Of a stretch of DNA of 64,000 nucleotides, positions 1 to 9,480 are shown in pieces. The notes beneath the pieces were generated by a model. That model saw only the letters and a list, made by a program, of their open reading frames with translations. It did not search any database and was not told where the DNA came from. The stretch lies in assembly GCA_021202275.1 (NCBI GenBank), contig JAJQDI010000015.1:348637-412636 (forward strand), read 5' to 3'. The stretch comes from Bacteroides sp. (GTDB taxonomy: Bacteria > Bacteroidota > Bacteroidia > Bacteroidales > Bacteroidaceae). Numbering within the stretch: the first letter of the stretch is position 1; every line of letters begins with the position of its first letter. Position numbers and translations under genes: made by a program.

Positions 1-27
1 TGGGAACTGTAGCTTCAGTCATGTTTA

Positions 28-519
28 ATGAATGTATTTAAACTTATATCTACCTATCCTATTATGAGTCCAAGTTTTTACCAATATGCCCACATATTTT
101 CATGCATGATACTACTATTATTAATAGTAGCTTTAGGAGGATTATCTCCTCATCTTCTTTTCTACCTGACACTTATACCAATGCCACTTGCCATTCTGCA
201 TATTTTTAAACAAAAGAAAGAGATAAATAACTTATATAAAATTTTACTCATTCTTTCTACTATATATCTCATACTGGCATGTAGTGTACTTATTCTAACA
301 ACTAACTATGAACTTGTTGGATGCGGTAATTATGTATTTGGAATTCTTATAGTATTTTTGATATCTACATACAAAGAAAAAAATAGCTTTAGACATACAT
401 TCAATTTGAAAAAGTTGTCCGGGGAATTCTCCGGGCAACTTTTCTTTTGTATGCTTCTTATAAATTCCTGCTCTCTCTCCCGGCTAATTAGCGTATTTTT
501 CCTACATTTGCAAAGATAA
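28..519 (+). CDS. Small multi-span membrane protein, function unknown
   Basis: I do not recognise the family. The first ~115 residues are strongly hydrophobic, with three or four likely membrane segments (around residues 22-40, 42-60, 68-92 and 98-115). The open frame runs straight through a strong hairpin terminator at about 409-447, which is unusual for a real gene end. A run of seven A at 377-383 precedes TAG at 384-386. One more A would end the protein in Lys-Glu-Lys-Lys-stop, about 20 bp before the hairpin. I infer that the natural end is near 386 and that the frame after residue ~118 is an artefact of a one-base contraction. Confidence 0.4.
   Translation: MNVFKLISTYPIMSPSFYQYAHIFSCMILLLLIVALGGLSPHLLFYLTLIPMPLAILHIFKQKKEINNLYKILLILSTIYLILACSVLILTTNYELVGCGNYVFGILIVFLISTYKEKNSFRHTFNLKKLSGEFSGQLFFCMLLINSCSLSRLISVFFLHLQR
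409..447. terminator. Hairpin terminator after the first gene
   Basis: The arms AAAAGTTGTCCGG and CCGGGCAACTTTT flank a short AT-rich loop and are followed by TCTTTT. The A-rich 5' side also gives a T tract on the opposite strand, so it may work in both directions. Confidence 0.75.
503..510 (+). promoter_or_regulatory. Candidate -7 box (TACATTTG) upstream of DPP IV
   Basis: Matches the Bacteroides TAnnTTTG -7 element and lies after the upstream terminator, about 225 bp before the peptidase start. No clear -33 TTTG partner is seen, so this is a weak call. Confidence 0.35.
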
Positions 520-734
520 TCTTCTGTGAAAGGAGAAAATAAAAACAGTCCAAGCAATTGCTATATGAAACGAGCCTGGTATAGGTATACCCCACCACAA
601 GAATACCGTTTAAGTGAAAACAGAGACAAAATTTGTTTAAGCTATGTTGAACACAGGTGTTTCTACAGGAAAAGGTGATGTACACAAACAGCAAGTTCCA
701 TATGACCTCAGTGTGAAAAATAAAATTTGTACCT

Positions 735-2939
735 ATGAAACATGTGAGTTTATATCTGTTATTCTGCATGTGTAGCCTGATGGCTATTGCACAAACCAAA
801 CGTCCGCTGGACCTGAAAGAAATTACTTCCGGCACTTTCCGTTCGGAGACCCTTCATGGCATTGTACCTATGAACGACGGAGAACACTATACGCAAATGA
901 ATGAAGAGGGTACCCAGATCATTAAATATTCTTTCCGCACCGGAAGAATGGTAGAGGTGATCTTCGACGTAACCACCGCACGGGATTGTACATTCAAGAA
1001 GTTCGACAGCTATATACTCTCTCCGGACGACAGCAAATTGTTGATCGCTACAGAGACCACTCCCATCTATCGTCATTCATCTACTGCCGTATACTATATA
1101 TATACGTTACGACGCAACGTGGTAGAACCACTTTCGGACGGTGGTCCCCAACAATCGCCGGTATTCTCCCCGGACGGCAATCTGATCGCTTTTGTACGTG
1201 ACAACAACATTCATTTGATCAAGATCATGTTTGGCAACAGCGAATCACAGGTGACAGAAGACGGCAAGCCCAATGAGATCATCAACGGTGTCCCCGACTG
1301 GGTATATGAAGAGGAGTTCGGCTTCAACCGGGCATTGGAATTCAGTCCGGACAACCGCATGCTGGCTTTCATCAGGTTCGATGAAAGTGAAGTACCCGCT
1401 TTTTCTTTCCAGTTGTACGCCGGACAGCAACCTCACCTGACCCCGTTCGACACCTATCCCGGAGAATATACCTATAAATATCCAAAAACAGGTGAACGCA
1501 ATGCCAAGGTATCGGTACATACATTCGATATCCAGACCAGGGTGATACGTAAGATGGATCTTCCCCTGGACACAGACGGTTATATCCCGCGTATCCGTTT
1601 CACGCAAGACCCGGAGAAGCTCGCTATTATGACCCTGAACCGGCATCAGAACCGGTTCGATCTCTACTTTGCCAATCCACGCTCCACGGTATGTAAATTG
1701 ATTGTCAGAGACGAAAGTCCTTATTATATCAATGACGATGTATTTGACAATATCAAATTCTACCCCGACCATTTCAGTCTCCTCAGCGAACGCGACGGTT
1801 ATACTCATCTCTACTGGTACAGCATAGGAGGTAGTCTCGTAAAACAGGTTACTTCCGGCCCATGGGAAGTGAAACGTTTCTTAGGATGGGACCCGGCAGA
1901 TAATACATTCTATTACGAAAGCAACGAAGAAAGTCCGCTGCGACGTGCTGTATATAAAATAGACCGGAAAGGACAAAAAACCCGCCTTTCTCAGCAGGAA
2001 GGCACCCATCAGGCTTTATTCAGCAAGTCGATGAAGCAATATATAAATACTTATTCCAGTATACATACGCCTCCTACGGTGACTATCCATGACAACAACG
2101 GCAAACAACTGGCTATCTTGTTGACTAACGACCGTCTGAAAGAGACGCTGACCCGTTATGAACTGCCGGAAAAAGAATTCTTTACCTTCTCCACCTCCGC
2201 AGGTACGGAACTCAACGGATGGATGATCAAGCCTACAGGCTTCAACAGTTCAAAAAAATACCCTGTCATCATGTACCAATACAGCGGACCGGGTAGTCAG
2301 GAAGTGGCCGACCGTTGGAACATAGGGGGTGACCGGGGCATCGGCTGGGATACTTACATGGCTTCACAAGGATACCTGATTGTATGCGTAGACGGACGAG
2401 GTACCGGCGGACGTGGTGCGGAATTCACCAAAACCACCTACCTCAATCTGGGTGTCAAAGAAGCAAAAGATCAGGTAGAGGCAGCCCTATATATGGGACG
2501 TCAGCCGTATGTAGACAAAGATCGCATCGGTATCTGGGGATGGAGCTACGGAGGTTATATGACAATTATGAGTATGAGCGAAGGTACTCCTGTATTCAAA
2601 GCGGGTGTGGCGGTAGCCCCGGTAACAGACTGGAAATATTACGATACGATCTATGGCGAACGCTACATGCGTACTCCCCGTGAAAATTTCGAAGGATACA
2701 AAGCAGCTTCTGCTTTTAGTCGCGCGTCCCAACTGCAGGGCCGTCTGCTGCTTGTACACGGAACAGCCGACGACAATGTACACGTGCAAAATACGATCGA
2801 ATACAGTGAAGCTTTGGTACAGGCAGACAAACAGTTCGAGATGCAGATCTATACCAACCGCAATCACGGTATCTACGGGGGAAATACCCGTCATCATCTC
2901 TTCACCAGACTGACGGATTTCTTCCAGCACAATCTGTAA
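735..2939 (+). CDS. Dipeptidyl peptidase IV (S9B prolyl peptidase), secreted
   Basis: A 734-residue serine peptidase that removes X-Pro or X-Ala dipeptides from peptide N-termini, probably in the periplasm. A signal peptide (MKHVSLYLLFCMCSLMAIAQ) is followed by an eight-bladed propeller carrying the DPP IV double-Glu motif in DWVYEEEFGF, which binds the substrate amino end. The C-terminal alpha/beta-hydrolase domain has the nucleophile Ser604 in GWSYGG, Asp679 in TADDNVH (with Asn681 equivalent to the human substrate-binding Asn) and His711 in RNHGI. All family hallmarks and the usual length are present. Its neighbours are housekeeping genes, so it is not part of the pectin locus. Confidence 0.95.
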   Translation: MKHVSLYLLFCMCSLMAIAQTKRPLDLKEITSGTFRSETLHGIVPMNDGEHYTQMNEEGTQIIKYSFRTGRMVEVIFDVTTARDCTFKKFDSYILSPDDSKLLIATETTPIYRHSSTAVYYIYTLRRNVVEPLSDGGPQQSPVFSPDGNLIAFVRDNNIHLIKIMFGNSESQVTEDGKPNEIINGVPDWVYEEEFGFNRALEFSPDNRMLAFIRFDESEVPAFSFQLYAGQQPHLTPFDTYPGEYTYKYPKTGERNAKVSVHTFDIQTRVIRKMDLPLDTDGYIPRIRFTQDPEKLAIMTLNRHQNRFDLYFANPRSTVCKLIVRDESPYYINDDVFDNIKFYPDHFSLLSERDGYTHLYWYSIGGSLVKQVTSGPWEVKRFLGWDPADNTFYYESNEESPLRRAVYKIDRKGQKTRLSQQEGTHQALFSKSMKQYINTYSSIHTPPTVTIHDNNGKQLAILLTNDRLKETLTRYELPEKEFFTFSTSAGTELNGWMIKPTGFNSSKKYPVIMYQYSGPGSQEVADRWNIGGDRGIGWDTYMASQGYLIVCVDGRGTGGRGAEFTKTTYLNLGVKEAKDQVEAALYMGRQPYVDKDRIGIWGWSYGGYMTIMSMSEGTPVFKAGVAVAPVTDWKYYDTIYGERYMRTPRENFEGYKAASAFSRASQLQGRLLLVHGTADDNVHVQNTIEYSEALVQADKQFEMQIYTNRNHGIYGGNTRHHLFTRLTDFFQHNL

Positions 2940-2994
2940 GATAGGGTTATTTACGATTGGAAAGATACATATTCTGATGGAGTCATTCATCTGT

Positions 2995-3135
2995 GGAGGT
3001 AACTTTACTTTTCCGCCATATACATGTTCCTTTTCTTTTTTTGTTCTTATCTCATAAATAAATAGACAAAAGAACATACAGAGGAAAATAAAATATATCC
3101 AATCCAGTAAATAGTCATTTCAATTGTAAATAGCT
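2995..3135. repeat. Degenerate copy of the intergenic repeat family
   Basis: The spacer between the peptidase and lipA holds inverted fragments of the module seen elsewhere (TTTTTTGTTCTTAT facing AGACAAAAGAACATA) and ends in a CAATTGTAAATAGCTTCG stretch resembling the TTTCAATCGTAAT flank of other copies. It is an old or partial copy. Confidence 0.5.
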
Positions 3136-3186
3136 TCGTGTTTATATCCGGACCATATATAGTTTAGAAACAACTCTACCCGAAAA

Positions 3187-4047
3187 ATGCACAAAAGACC
3201 CCGAAAGCCGGAATGGCTCAAAATAGATATTACAGCCAACGAACGCTATACAGAGACCAAACGCATTGTAGACTCACATGATCTGCATACAATCTGTAGC
3301 AGCGGCCGTTGTCCCAACCAGGGAGAGTGTTGGGGACGAGGTACGGCTACATTCCTGATTGCCGGTGACATCTGTACCCGTAGCTGCAAATTCTGCAACA
3401 CAACCACTGGCCGGCCGCTTCCTCCGGATCCCGGTGAGCCCATGCAGATAGCCGAATCGATCCGCCTCATGAAGTTGACCCATGCTGTGATCACCTCCGT
3501 GGACCGTGACGACCTGCCCGATCTCGGAGCTTCACATTGGGTAGCCGTACTACAGACCATCCGGCAAATAAATCCCGACACTACGCTGGAGATACTTATC
3601 CCTGATTTCCAGGGACGACCGGAGCTGATCCGGCAGATCACCGAGATCCGCCCGGAGATCATTTCACATAACATGGAGACCGTACGCCGCCTTACGCCAA
3701 TAGTACGGTCTGCCGCCCGATACGAACAGAGCCTGAACGTTATCCGCCAGATCGCGGAAGCAAACATCACTGCCAAATCGGGACTGATGGTCGGACTGGG
3801 AGAAACACCCGACGAAGTAGAAGAGGTCATGGACGATCTGAGAGAAGCCGGGTGCACCATACTCACTCTGGGACAGTATCTGCAACCTTCGCGAAAACAT
3901 TACGAAGTAGCAGCATACATCACCCCCCGGCAATTCGATACATACCGGGAAATAGCCCTGCAAAAAGGTTTTACACATGTAGAAAGCGGTCCTTTGGTAC
4001 GCTCTTCCTACCATGCGGAAAAACACACCAAAAGATTTACGATCTAA
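3187..4047 (+). CDS. lipA: Lipoyl synthase LipA (radical SAM)
   Basis: Inserts two sulfur atoms into protein-bound octanoyl groups to make the lipoyl cofactor of 2-oxoacid dehydrogenases and the glycine cleavage system. At 286 residues it is of normal length. Both iron-sulfur ligand sets are visible: the auxiliary cluster motif CSSGRCPNQGEC and the radical-SAM motif CTRSCKFC. The C-terminal VRSSYHAE contains the Ser that ligates the auxiliary cluster. The start MHKRPRKPEWLK fits the family. It is a cytoplasmic housekeeping enzyme. Confidence 0.97.
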   Translation: MHKRPRKPEWLKIDITANERYTETKRIVDSHDLHTICSSGRCPNQGECWGRGTATFLIAGDICTRSCKFCNTTTGRPLPPDPGEPMQIAESIRLMKLTHAVITSVDRDDLPDLGASHWVAVLQTIRQINPDTTLEILIPDFQGRPELIRQITEIRPEIISHNMETVRRLTPIVRSAARYEQSLNVIRQIAEANITAKSGLMVGLGETPDEVEEVMDDLREAGCTILTLGQYLQPSRKHYEVAAYITPRQFDTYREIALQKGFTHVESGPLVRSSYHAEKHTKRFTI

Positions 4048-4053
4048 CAATTT

Positions 4054-4148
4054 GCGAACCAACGATCGAAGAAGTCAACCAACGGTCAGCGAAGCTAATC
4101 GAAGACCGGCATAGCCAAACAGGTGGTCAGCAAAGCTAATTGTAATTG
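4054..4148. repeat. ACCGTTGGTT repeat module, copy 1
   Basis: This block just after lipA contains GAACCAACGATCGAAGAAG, then CAACCAACGGTCAGCGAAG, and a more degenerate second arm ending GGTCAGCAAAGCTAATTG. It matches the reverse complement of the modules at 55605-55661 and 62395-62453 and the direct strand of 59385-59440. It does not appear to encode anything. The rest of the spacer to 4359 is AT-rich with no other feature. Confidence 0.7.
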
Positions 4149-4359
4149 AAAAACACAGCATATCCTGATAAAACAAACGGCAGGAAATTAAAACAGGCTC
4201 ATTATACCATAGAATGAAAGAACTTTCATCAAAATCGGGAAAAACATAGAGGCTTTTATCTGATAACACGATCATTAGTCATTCAATATCATACGATCTA
4301 ATAAAATTAAGAACTTAATTAACATCTCATTTGTTTTATAGGAAACAGGTTCGGAAAAC

Positions 4360-5478
4360 ATGAGTAACAAACGCGCACTCACTTCAGCTTACAATATGTC
4401 ACTGGGATTCCTTCCGGTCATTGTAACCATGTTGTTATGTGAATTCCTTTCAGAAGCATTTGCCACCTATATAGGAGCAGCAACCTGTTTGCTCTATATG
4501 CAACGTTCGGCCTTCCGAAAGGTAACAGGCCTGCCCAATTACATACTCTTTCTTTCTTCCACCTTACTGATCGCCCTGGCTATCATAGAACTGATTCCCG
4601 GTTTCAACCTGCCGGATCACGACCTGCCGCTGCTGCTGGAAATAACTGTTGGTATTCCGTTGCTTTTTTTCTATCTGACGCACAATCACCTGGTCAGTTA
4701 TTACCTGAAAAAGAAAAAGAACTGCAACCGTCCCCGCATCACACAAAGTGTAGAATCGGCTGTCGTGGCCGCCCGCATCACACTGATGTTGATGATGATC
4801 CACCTGATCCTTATCCTCGCATCCATACCTTTTCTATATCCATGGAGTGAATTCGTCAGCTGGACCCTGTTCCGTATCATTCCTCCCTCCTTACTGATCA
4901 TCTCTGTTTTGCTCAATCAGATCGGGATCTACTATTTCAACCACGTAGTTTCCAAACAAGAATACATCCCTATTGTCAATACCAAAGGAGATGTCATCGG
5001 ACGCACCTTAGTGGCAGATGTCCCTACCTACAAAAACCTGTATATCAATCCGGTCATCCGCATTGCCGTACTCTCTCAGGGAATGCTCTATCTGAGCAAA
5101 CGCCCGGCCAACCGGGTAGTGGAACAAGGAAAAACAGACATTCCTCTGGAAGGATATCTGGGATTCAACGAAAAAGTGACCGAAGGAGCCAATCGACTCC
5201 TGCAAAAACATTTTCCGGGTCTCTGTCTGTTACCGGCTTTCAGTCTGAAACATCACTACCGCAGCCCGGACACCAACCGGCTGATCTACCTTTTTGTGGT
5301 GGAGATCGATGACGATAGCCTGCTCGACCATGCCGGATTCGAACGAGGTAAATTGTGGACCCTGCATCAGATCGACCAGAATATCGGACAGGACTTTTTC
5401 AGTGATCTGTTCGAACAAGAGTACGATCACCTCAAAGAGATCATTTATATAAGAGAAATATACAAGGAACCTTCGTAA
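4360..5478 (+). CDS. Polytopic membrane protein with cytoplasmic C-terminal domain
   Basis: A 372-residue protein with about six membrane segments in the first ~195 residues (near 9-30, 34-52, 58-80, 92-112, 135-160 and 168-192), separated by a basic loop (KKKKNCNRPR). The remaining ~175 residues are soluble. They include a stretch (LYLSKRPANRVVEQGKTDIP and following) that recalls NUDIX-like domains, but I see no complete NUDIX box with its REUXEE core, so no enzymatic role is claimed. The gene ends tail to tail with rsmI, overlapping it by 38 bp. Function is unknown. Confidence 0.8.
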   Translation: MSNKRALTSAYNMSLGFLPVIVTMLLCEFLSEAFATYIGAATCLLYMQRSAFRKVTGLPNYILFLSSTLLIALAIIELIPGFNLPDHDLPLLLEITVGIPLLFFYLTHNHLVSYYLKKKKNCNRPRITQSVESAVVAARITLMLMMIHLILILASIPFLYPWSEFVSWTLFRIIPPSLLIISVLLNQIGIYYFNHVVSKQEYIPIVNTKGDVIGRTLVADVPTYKNLYINPVIRIAVLSQGMLYLSKRPANRVVEQGKTDIPLEGYLGFNEKVTEGANRLLQKHFPGLCLLPAFSLKHHYRSPDTNRLIYLFVVEIDDDSLLDHAGFERGKLWTLHQIDQNIGQDFFSDLFEQEYDHLKEIIYIREIYKEPS

Positions 5479-6148
5479 GGTCCGGTATTCCCCCCTTCTG
5501 CCACTCTTTCACTGTCCGTGTACGGATATACTCCTCCTCACACGTGAGCCCGGCAGCAATACAAAGCTTTGTCTGAGGACGACAGGTACGCAAGATCTCC
5601 CCGATCATTTTCTGATTGCGATAAGGCGTTTCGATAAAAAGCTGTGTCTGATCTTCGGTCAGCATCCGTTGTTCCAGTTGCTTCAACCGTTTCGCGCGTT
5701 CCCCTGGCTCAATAGGCAAATAGCCATGAAAAGCGAAACTCTGCCCGTTGAAACCCGAACCCATCACAGCCAGCAAAATAGAAGAAGGTCCCACCAGTGG
5801 CACCACTTTCATTCCTTTGTGCTGCGCCAATGCCACCACATCCGCTCCCGGATCGGCAATGGCTGGGCATCCTGCTTCGGAGATCACCCCCATAGCGAAC
5901 CCTTGTTCCAGAGGCTTCAGAAATCCGGAGATCTCTTCCGGAGAAGTATGTTTATTGAGCACATAAAATGTCAACGAATCAATATCTATTTCACGTTCTA
6001 TCTTTTTCAGGAAACGACGTGCCGAACGCACATCCTCTACAATAAAGTGTTTGACCGATAAGATCACCTCCCGATTCCAGGCAGGTAATACCCTTTCCGG
6101 ATCGGTGTCGCCCAGCAGCACCGGGATCAGATACAAAGCTGTTTCCAT
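5441..6148 (-). CDS. rsmI: RsmI-like SAM-dependent methyltransferase
   Basis: A 235-residue tetrapyrrole-methylase-fold protein. The family member RsmI methylates the 2'-O of C1402 in 16S rRNA. The core is visible: ISEAGCPAIADPGADVVALA and VVPLVGPSSILLAVMGSGF form the SAM-binding region, followed by FHGYLP and QLFIETPYRN. It is shorter than the ~280-residue E. coli protein. The N-terminus starts directly with YLIPVLLGDTDPERVLP rather than the GTLYVVATPIGN form, as in a short Bacteroidota branch I recall. rRNA specificity is therefore probable, not certain. It converges with the membrane protein gene. Confidence 0.82.
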   Translation of the reverse strand: METALYLIPVLLGDTDPERVLPAWNREVILSVKHFIVEDVRSARRFLKKIEREIDIDSLTFYVLNKHTSPEEISGFLKPLEQGFAMGVISEAGCPAIADPGADVVALAQHKGMKVVPLVGPSSILLAVMGSGFNGQSFAFHGYLPIEPGERAKRLKQLEQRMLTEDQTQLFIETPYRNQKMIGEILRTCRPQTKLCIAAGLTCEEEYIRTRTVKEWQKGGIPDLTKVPCIFLLYK

Positions 6149-6321
6149 ATATACCTATTTTATGATACAGACACCATCAGAGCTTCCGGAAGAAACAGAC
6201 CGTGTCCTTATCTGTTTTGCAAAGTAACGTTTTTTTTCGGTTCAGCCAGTTCCGGAATTCATTCTTTCCGGAAAAAGCCAGGCTTCTCCTGCACTCCGGA
6301 TTGGTCAATTAGTAACCATTC

Positions 6322-6358
6322 CAAAAAAATAGTAACCAAATCGGGTCCGTTTGGTTAC
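6322..6358 (-). terminator. Likely terminator downstream of fabI
   Basis: On the minus strand, GTAACCAAA and TTTGGTTAC form a perfect 9-bp stem with a 9-nt loop, followed by TATTTTTTT. It sits about 180 nt after the fabI stop. The rest of the 6149-6534 spacer shows no gene. Confidence 0.55.
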
Positions 6359-6534
6359 CAAAATTGGTCTATTTTTCAGATTTCTGATTTTCGTAGTCAG
6401 GAGATCGATCCGGTATGTTAGATCTATACTTTCAATCGTAGAATTTCAGACATACGAACAGAAGAAGAATATCAGGAAGTCAGTATAGCTTCAAGAATGG
6501 GAATTCTTCCGTCCTTATTCTTATGTCTAAAAAA

Positions 6535-7391
6535 TTATCCATAGATAATATTCCCGTGTTCATCCTTGTATTCATCCAATCCCTTTTCATAGGTGGCCAT
6601 GGCCCGCAGGCTCATTCCTACACTGGAAAATCCACCGTCATGATAAAGATTCTGCATCGTCACCTTGCGGGTCAGATCAGAGAACATCAGGATACAGTAG
6701 TCCGCGCACTCCTCGGCCGAAGCATTTCCTAAGGGAGACATCCGGTTGGCAAAGTCGAATAGCTTATCCATTCCCTTCACTCCCGACCCGGCAGTAGTCA
6801 TAGTAGGTGACTGTGAAATGGTATTTACACGTACCTGATTCTCTCTGCCGTAGATATATCCGAAACTACGCGCGATCGACTCCAGCAGCGCTTTCGCGTC
6901 CGCCATATCGTTGTAACCATAAAAAGTACGCTGAGCAGCCACATAGCTCAAAGCCAGGATCGAACCATACCGTGCCACCGCGTTCATTTTCTTGGCAGTC
7001 TGGATCATTTTATGGAAAGAAACAGCCGAAATATCAAGTGTCTTATCCAGCATATCATAGTCCAGATCGTCATACGTACGCTTCTTACGTACATTCGGAG
7101 ACATCCCGATCGAGTGCAGAATGAAATCAACCGGTCCGCCCAGCACCTCCATCGAACGGCGGAATACCTCCTGCAGATCCTCGACATTGGTAGCATCGGC
7201 CGGGATCACCTCACAATTCAGTTTCTCAGACAATGCCGATACTTCTCCCATGCGTACCGCCACCGGTGTATTTGATAGTGTGATCGTAGCTCCCTGCTCC
7301 ACTGCTTTTTCAGCCACCTTCCAGGCAATCGACTGATCATTCAGTGCCCCGAAAATAATACCTTTTTTCCTTTTAATAAATTGTAACTCAT
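6535..7391 (-). CDS. fabI: Enoyl-ACP reductase FabI, frameshifted near the start
   Basis: The NADH-dependent enoyl-ACP reductase of fatty acid elongation. The body carries family features: the catalytic Tyr/Lys region (SYVAAQRTFYGYNDMADAKA) and the C-terminal VTMQNLYHDGGFSSVGM. The expected start MSYNLLKGKK at 7391 and the NAD-binding stretch GIIFGALNDQSIAWKVA lie in different frames. The A run on the coding strand (plus-strand T run 7363-7368) has six bases where seven restore one frame. Without the correction the longest usable start is a GTG at 7317, after the cofactor motif, giving a 260-residue protein that should be inactive. Because this enzyme is normally needed, a homopolymer error in the sequence is the simplest reading. 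Confidence 0.9.
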
Positions 7392-7418
7392 ACCTTGTGA
7401 TTCGTTAAAATTAGGGCG

Positions 7419-7426
7419 CAAAGATA
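7419..7426 (-). promoter_or_regulatory. Candidate -7 box (TATCTTTG) for fabI
   Basis: A minus-strand TATCTTTG lies about 28 bp before the ATG at 7391. It supports 7391, not 7317, as the true translation start. Confidence 0.5.
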
Positions 7427-7532
7427 GGAACTTTATGTATAAATTGATCGAAAGTGTACCCGGAAAAGGACAAATCAACAAAAAATCCACCTATTCCAAC
7501 AAATAGTCCACATATTCTTAGCCCCCCTCCCC

Positions 7533-7540
7533 TATATTTG
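7533..7540 (+). promoter_or_regulatory. Candidate -7 box (TATATTTG) for the GH28-GH78 operon
   Basis: An exact TAnnTTTG match about 230 bp before the GH28 start. It implies a long structured 5' leader. Confidence 0.5.
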
Positions 7541-7547
7541 CAATCGA

Positions 7548-7771
7548 TAATTAAGAGGTTTTTTCATAATATTTATTTAAGGTTAGAATTAGGTTAACAT
7601 GAATCTTATTATTTCTCGCAAATGGCTCGGGAGAGTCGTTTGCGAAGAAATAATAAACTATTGAACAACCTTTCTTTCTCCGTTTCTCTCCTGAAAGAAG
7701 AAACACACGTTACAAGAGATGATATAACAACAAAAATATAAATTATTAACCCAACAAGAATTCACCAACGG
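7548..7771 (+). promoter_or_regulatory. Long structured leader with a possible 21-codon upstream ORF
   Basis: A strong hairpin spans 7606-7656: TTATTATTTCT plus CGCAAA pairs with TTTGCG plus AAGAAATAATAA across one bulge. A small frame, ATG at 7600 to TGA at about 7665 (MNLIISRKWLGRVVCEEIIN), covers the hairpin. A second weaker pair (CTTTCTTTC with GAAAGAAG) follows. No riboswitch class is recognised. Confidence 0.4.
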
Positions 7772-9373
7772 ATGAACACACTTTTAAAAAACATCTTATT
7801 GCTGGGAGCTATTTGTACCCCTATATTATTTGGAAACTGTGGAAAATTGCAGGCGCAAATCAATTCCATAGACGAATCGGTCTATAACAATGTACCCTTC
7901 GATATGCCGCGGGTAAAACAGCCCGTCTTTGCCGACTATTCCGTATCTATTGTCGACTTCGGAGCCGTAAGCGACGGCATCACTCTCAATACGGAAGCGA
8001 TCAACAAAGCCATTGCCCATGTCCATGAAAAAGGAGGTGGAAAAGTAATTATCCCTGCCGGACTCTGGTATACCGGTCCCATACAGATCCTGAGCAACGT
8101 GAATCTCTATACGGAACACAACTCCCTGATACTCTTTACTGACGACTTCGACGCGTACCCCATCATCGAGACCTCTTTCGAAGGGCTCAATACCCGTCGT
8201 TGCCAGTCTCCTCTGTGGGCCAATAACGCGGAAAACATAGCTATCACTGGTTATGGAGTGTTCGACGGCGCAGGTGATAGCTGGCGTCCGGTCAAGAAAA
8301 ACAAAATGACCAATTCACAATGGAGCAAGCTGGTGAAATCCGGCGGTGTAGTAGACAAAGACATCTGGTATCCCACCCCGGGAGCACTCAAAGGTGCCCT
8401 GGCCACCAAAGATTTCAACAATCCGGAAGGGATAGAGACAGAAGCGGAATGGGCAGAGATCCGTCCGTGGTTGCGTCCGGTACTGCTCAGCTTTATCAAT
8501 TGCAAAAAAGTACTGCTCGAAGGAGCTACCTTCAAGAACTCCCCCAGCTGGTGTCTGCACCCGCTGATGTGCGAAGACATTACCCTGAACAACGTGAAAG
8601 TCTTTAACCCCTGGTACTTACAGAATGGAGATGCCTTAGACCTGGAGTCCTGCAAGAACGCGTTAGTGATCAATTGCCTCTTCGATGCCGGAGACGATGC
8701 GATCTGTATCAAATCGGGTAAAGATAAAGACGGCCGCGAACGAGGCATCCCCTGCGAAAATGTGATCGCACGCAACAATGTCGTACTGCACGGACACGGT
8801 GGCTTCGTGGTAGGTAGTGAAATGTCGGGCGGCGTCAGGAACATATATGTAGCTGATTGTACCTTCCTGGGAACAGACGTAGGTCTGCGCTTCAAGAGTA
8901 CCCGCGGACGTGGGGGCGTAGTAGAGGGTATCTATATCGAGAACATACAAATGATCGACATCCCCAACGAGCCCCTGCTCTTTGACCTGTTCTACGGAGG
9001 CAAAGCCCCCGATGAAGTGACCGATGACGAAAAAGACGCTCAGGAACAACCAGCCATCCCGGTAACGGAAGAGACTCCGGCATTCCGCGATATCCATATC
9101 TCCAATGTTAACTGCAAAGGATCGGGACGCGCCATGTTCTTCAACGGTCTGCCCGAAATGCCTATCACCAACGTAACGGTGAAAGACGTAGTGATCTCCG
9201 ACGCAGCAGAAGGAGTAGTGATCAGTCAGGCGGAAGGAGTGGTGCTGGAAAATATCCGGATCGAGACCAGGAAAGAGGGACCGGGACTCCGTGTCAGAAG
9301 TTCGAAAAACATCCGTATAGACGGCAACTCCTACGAAACGATCGACAGTAAAGGAACAACGATGAATTTTTGA
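7772..9373 (+). CDS. GH28 polygalacturonase-family enzyme, secreted
   Basis: A 533-residue right-handed beta-helix hydrolase that cleaves alpha-galacturonosyl bonds in pectin. A signal peptide is followed by the typical entry VDFGAVSDGITLNTEAINKA. The three catalytic aspartates fit the GH28 pattern: Asp287 in NGDALD, and Asp308-Asp309 in GDDAICIKSG. His342 lies in HGHGGFVVGSEMSGG. A basic RFKSTRGRGG stretch follows, where GH28 enzymes bind the subsite +1 carboxylate. Length and the extra loops suggest an exo-acting bacterial type. The GH78 fusion lies 107 bp downstream on the same strand, so they are probably co-transcribed. Confidence 0.92.
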   Translation: MNTLLKNILLLGAICTPILFGNCGKLQAQINSIDESVYNNVPFDMPRVKQPVFADYSVSIVDFGAVSDGITLNTEAINKAIAHVHEKGGGKVIIPAGLWYTGPIQILSNVNLYTEHNSLILFTDDFDAYPIIETSFEGLNTRRCQSPLWANNAENIAITGYGVFDGAGDSWRPVKKNKMTNSQWSKLVKSGGVVDKDIWYPTPGALKGALATKDFNNPEGIETEAEWAEIRPWLRPVLLSFINCKKVLLEGATFKNSPSWCLHPLMCEDITLNNVKVFNPWYLQNGDALDLESCKNALVINCLFDAGDDAICIKSGKDKDGRERGIPCENVIARNNVVLHGHGGFVVGSEMSGGVRNIYVADCTFLGTDVGLRFKSTRGRGGVVEGIYIENIQMIDIPNEPLLFDLFYGGKAPDEVTDDEKDAQEQPAIPVTEETPAFRDIHISNVNCKGSGRAMFFNGLPEMPITNVTVKDVVISDAAEGVVISQAEGVVLENIRIETRKEGPGLRVRSSKNIRIDGNSYETIDSKGTTMNF

Positions 9374-9480
9374 TTTACAGATGTAATGAAAACGCAACCA
9401 GGTGTCTCTACCAGATGATGCTACAGATACAATGTAATTCCAATCGTAATAACGGAGTATAACTCCGCATCTTCACAAGT

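Noticed and set aside
7548..7771. Known riboswitch in the GH28 leader
   Set aside because: No conserved riboswitch core is recognisable, and the downstream genes are glycosidases.
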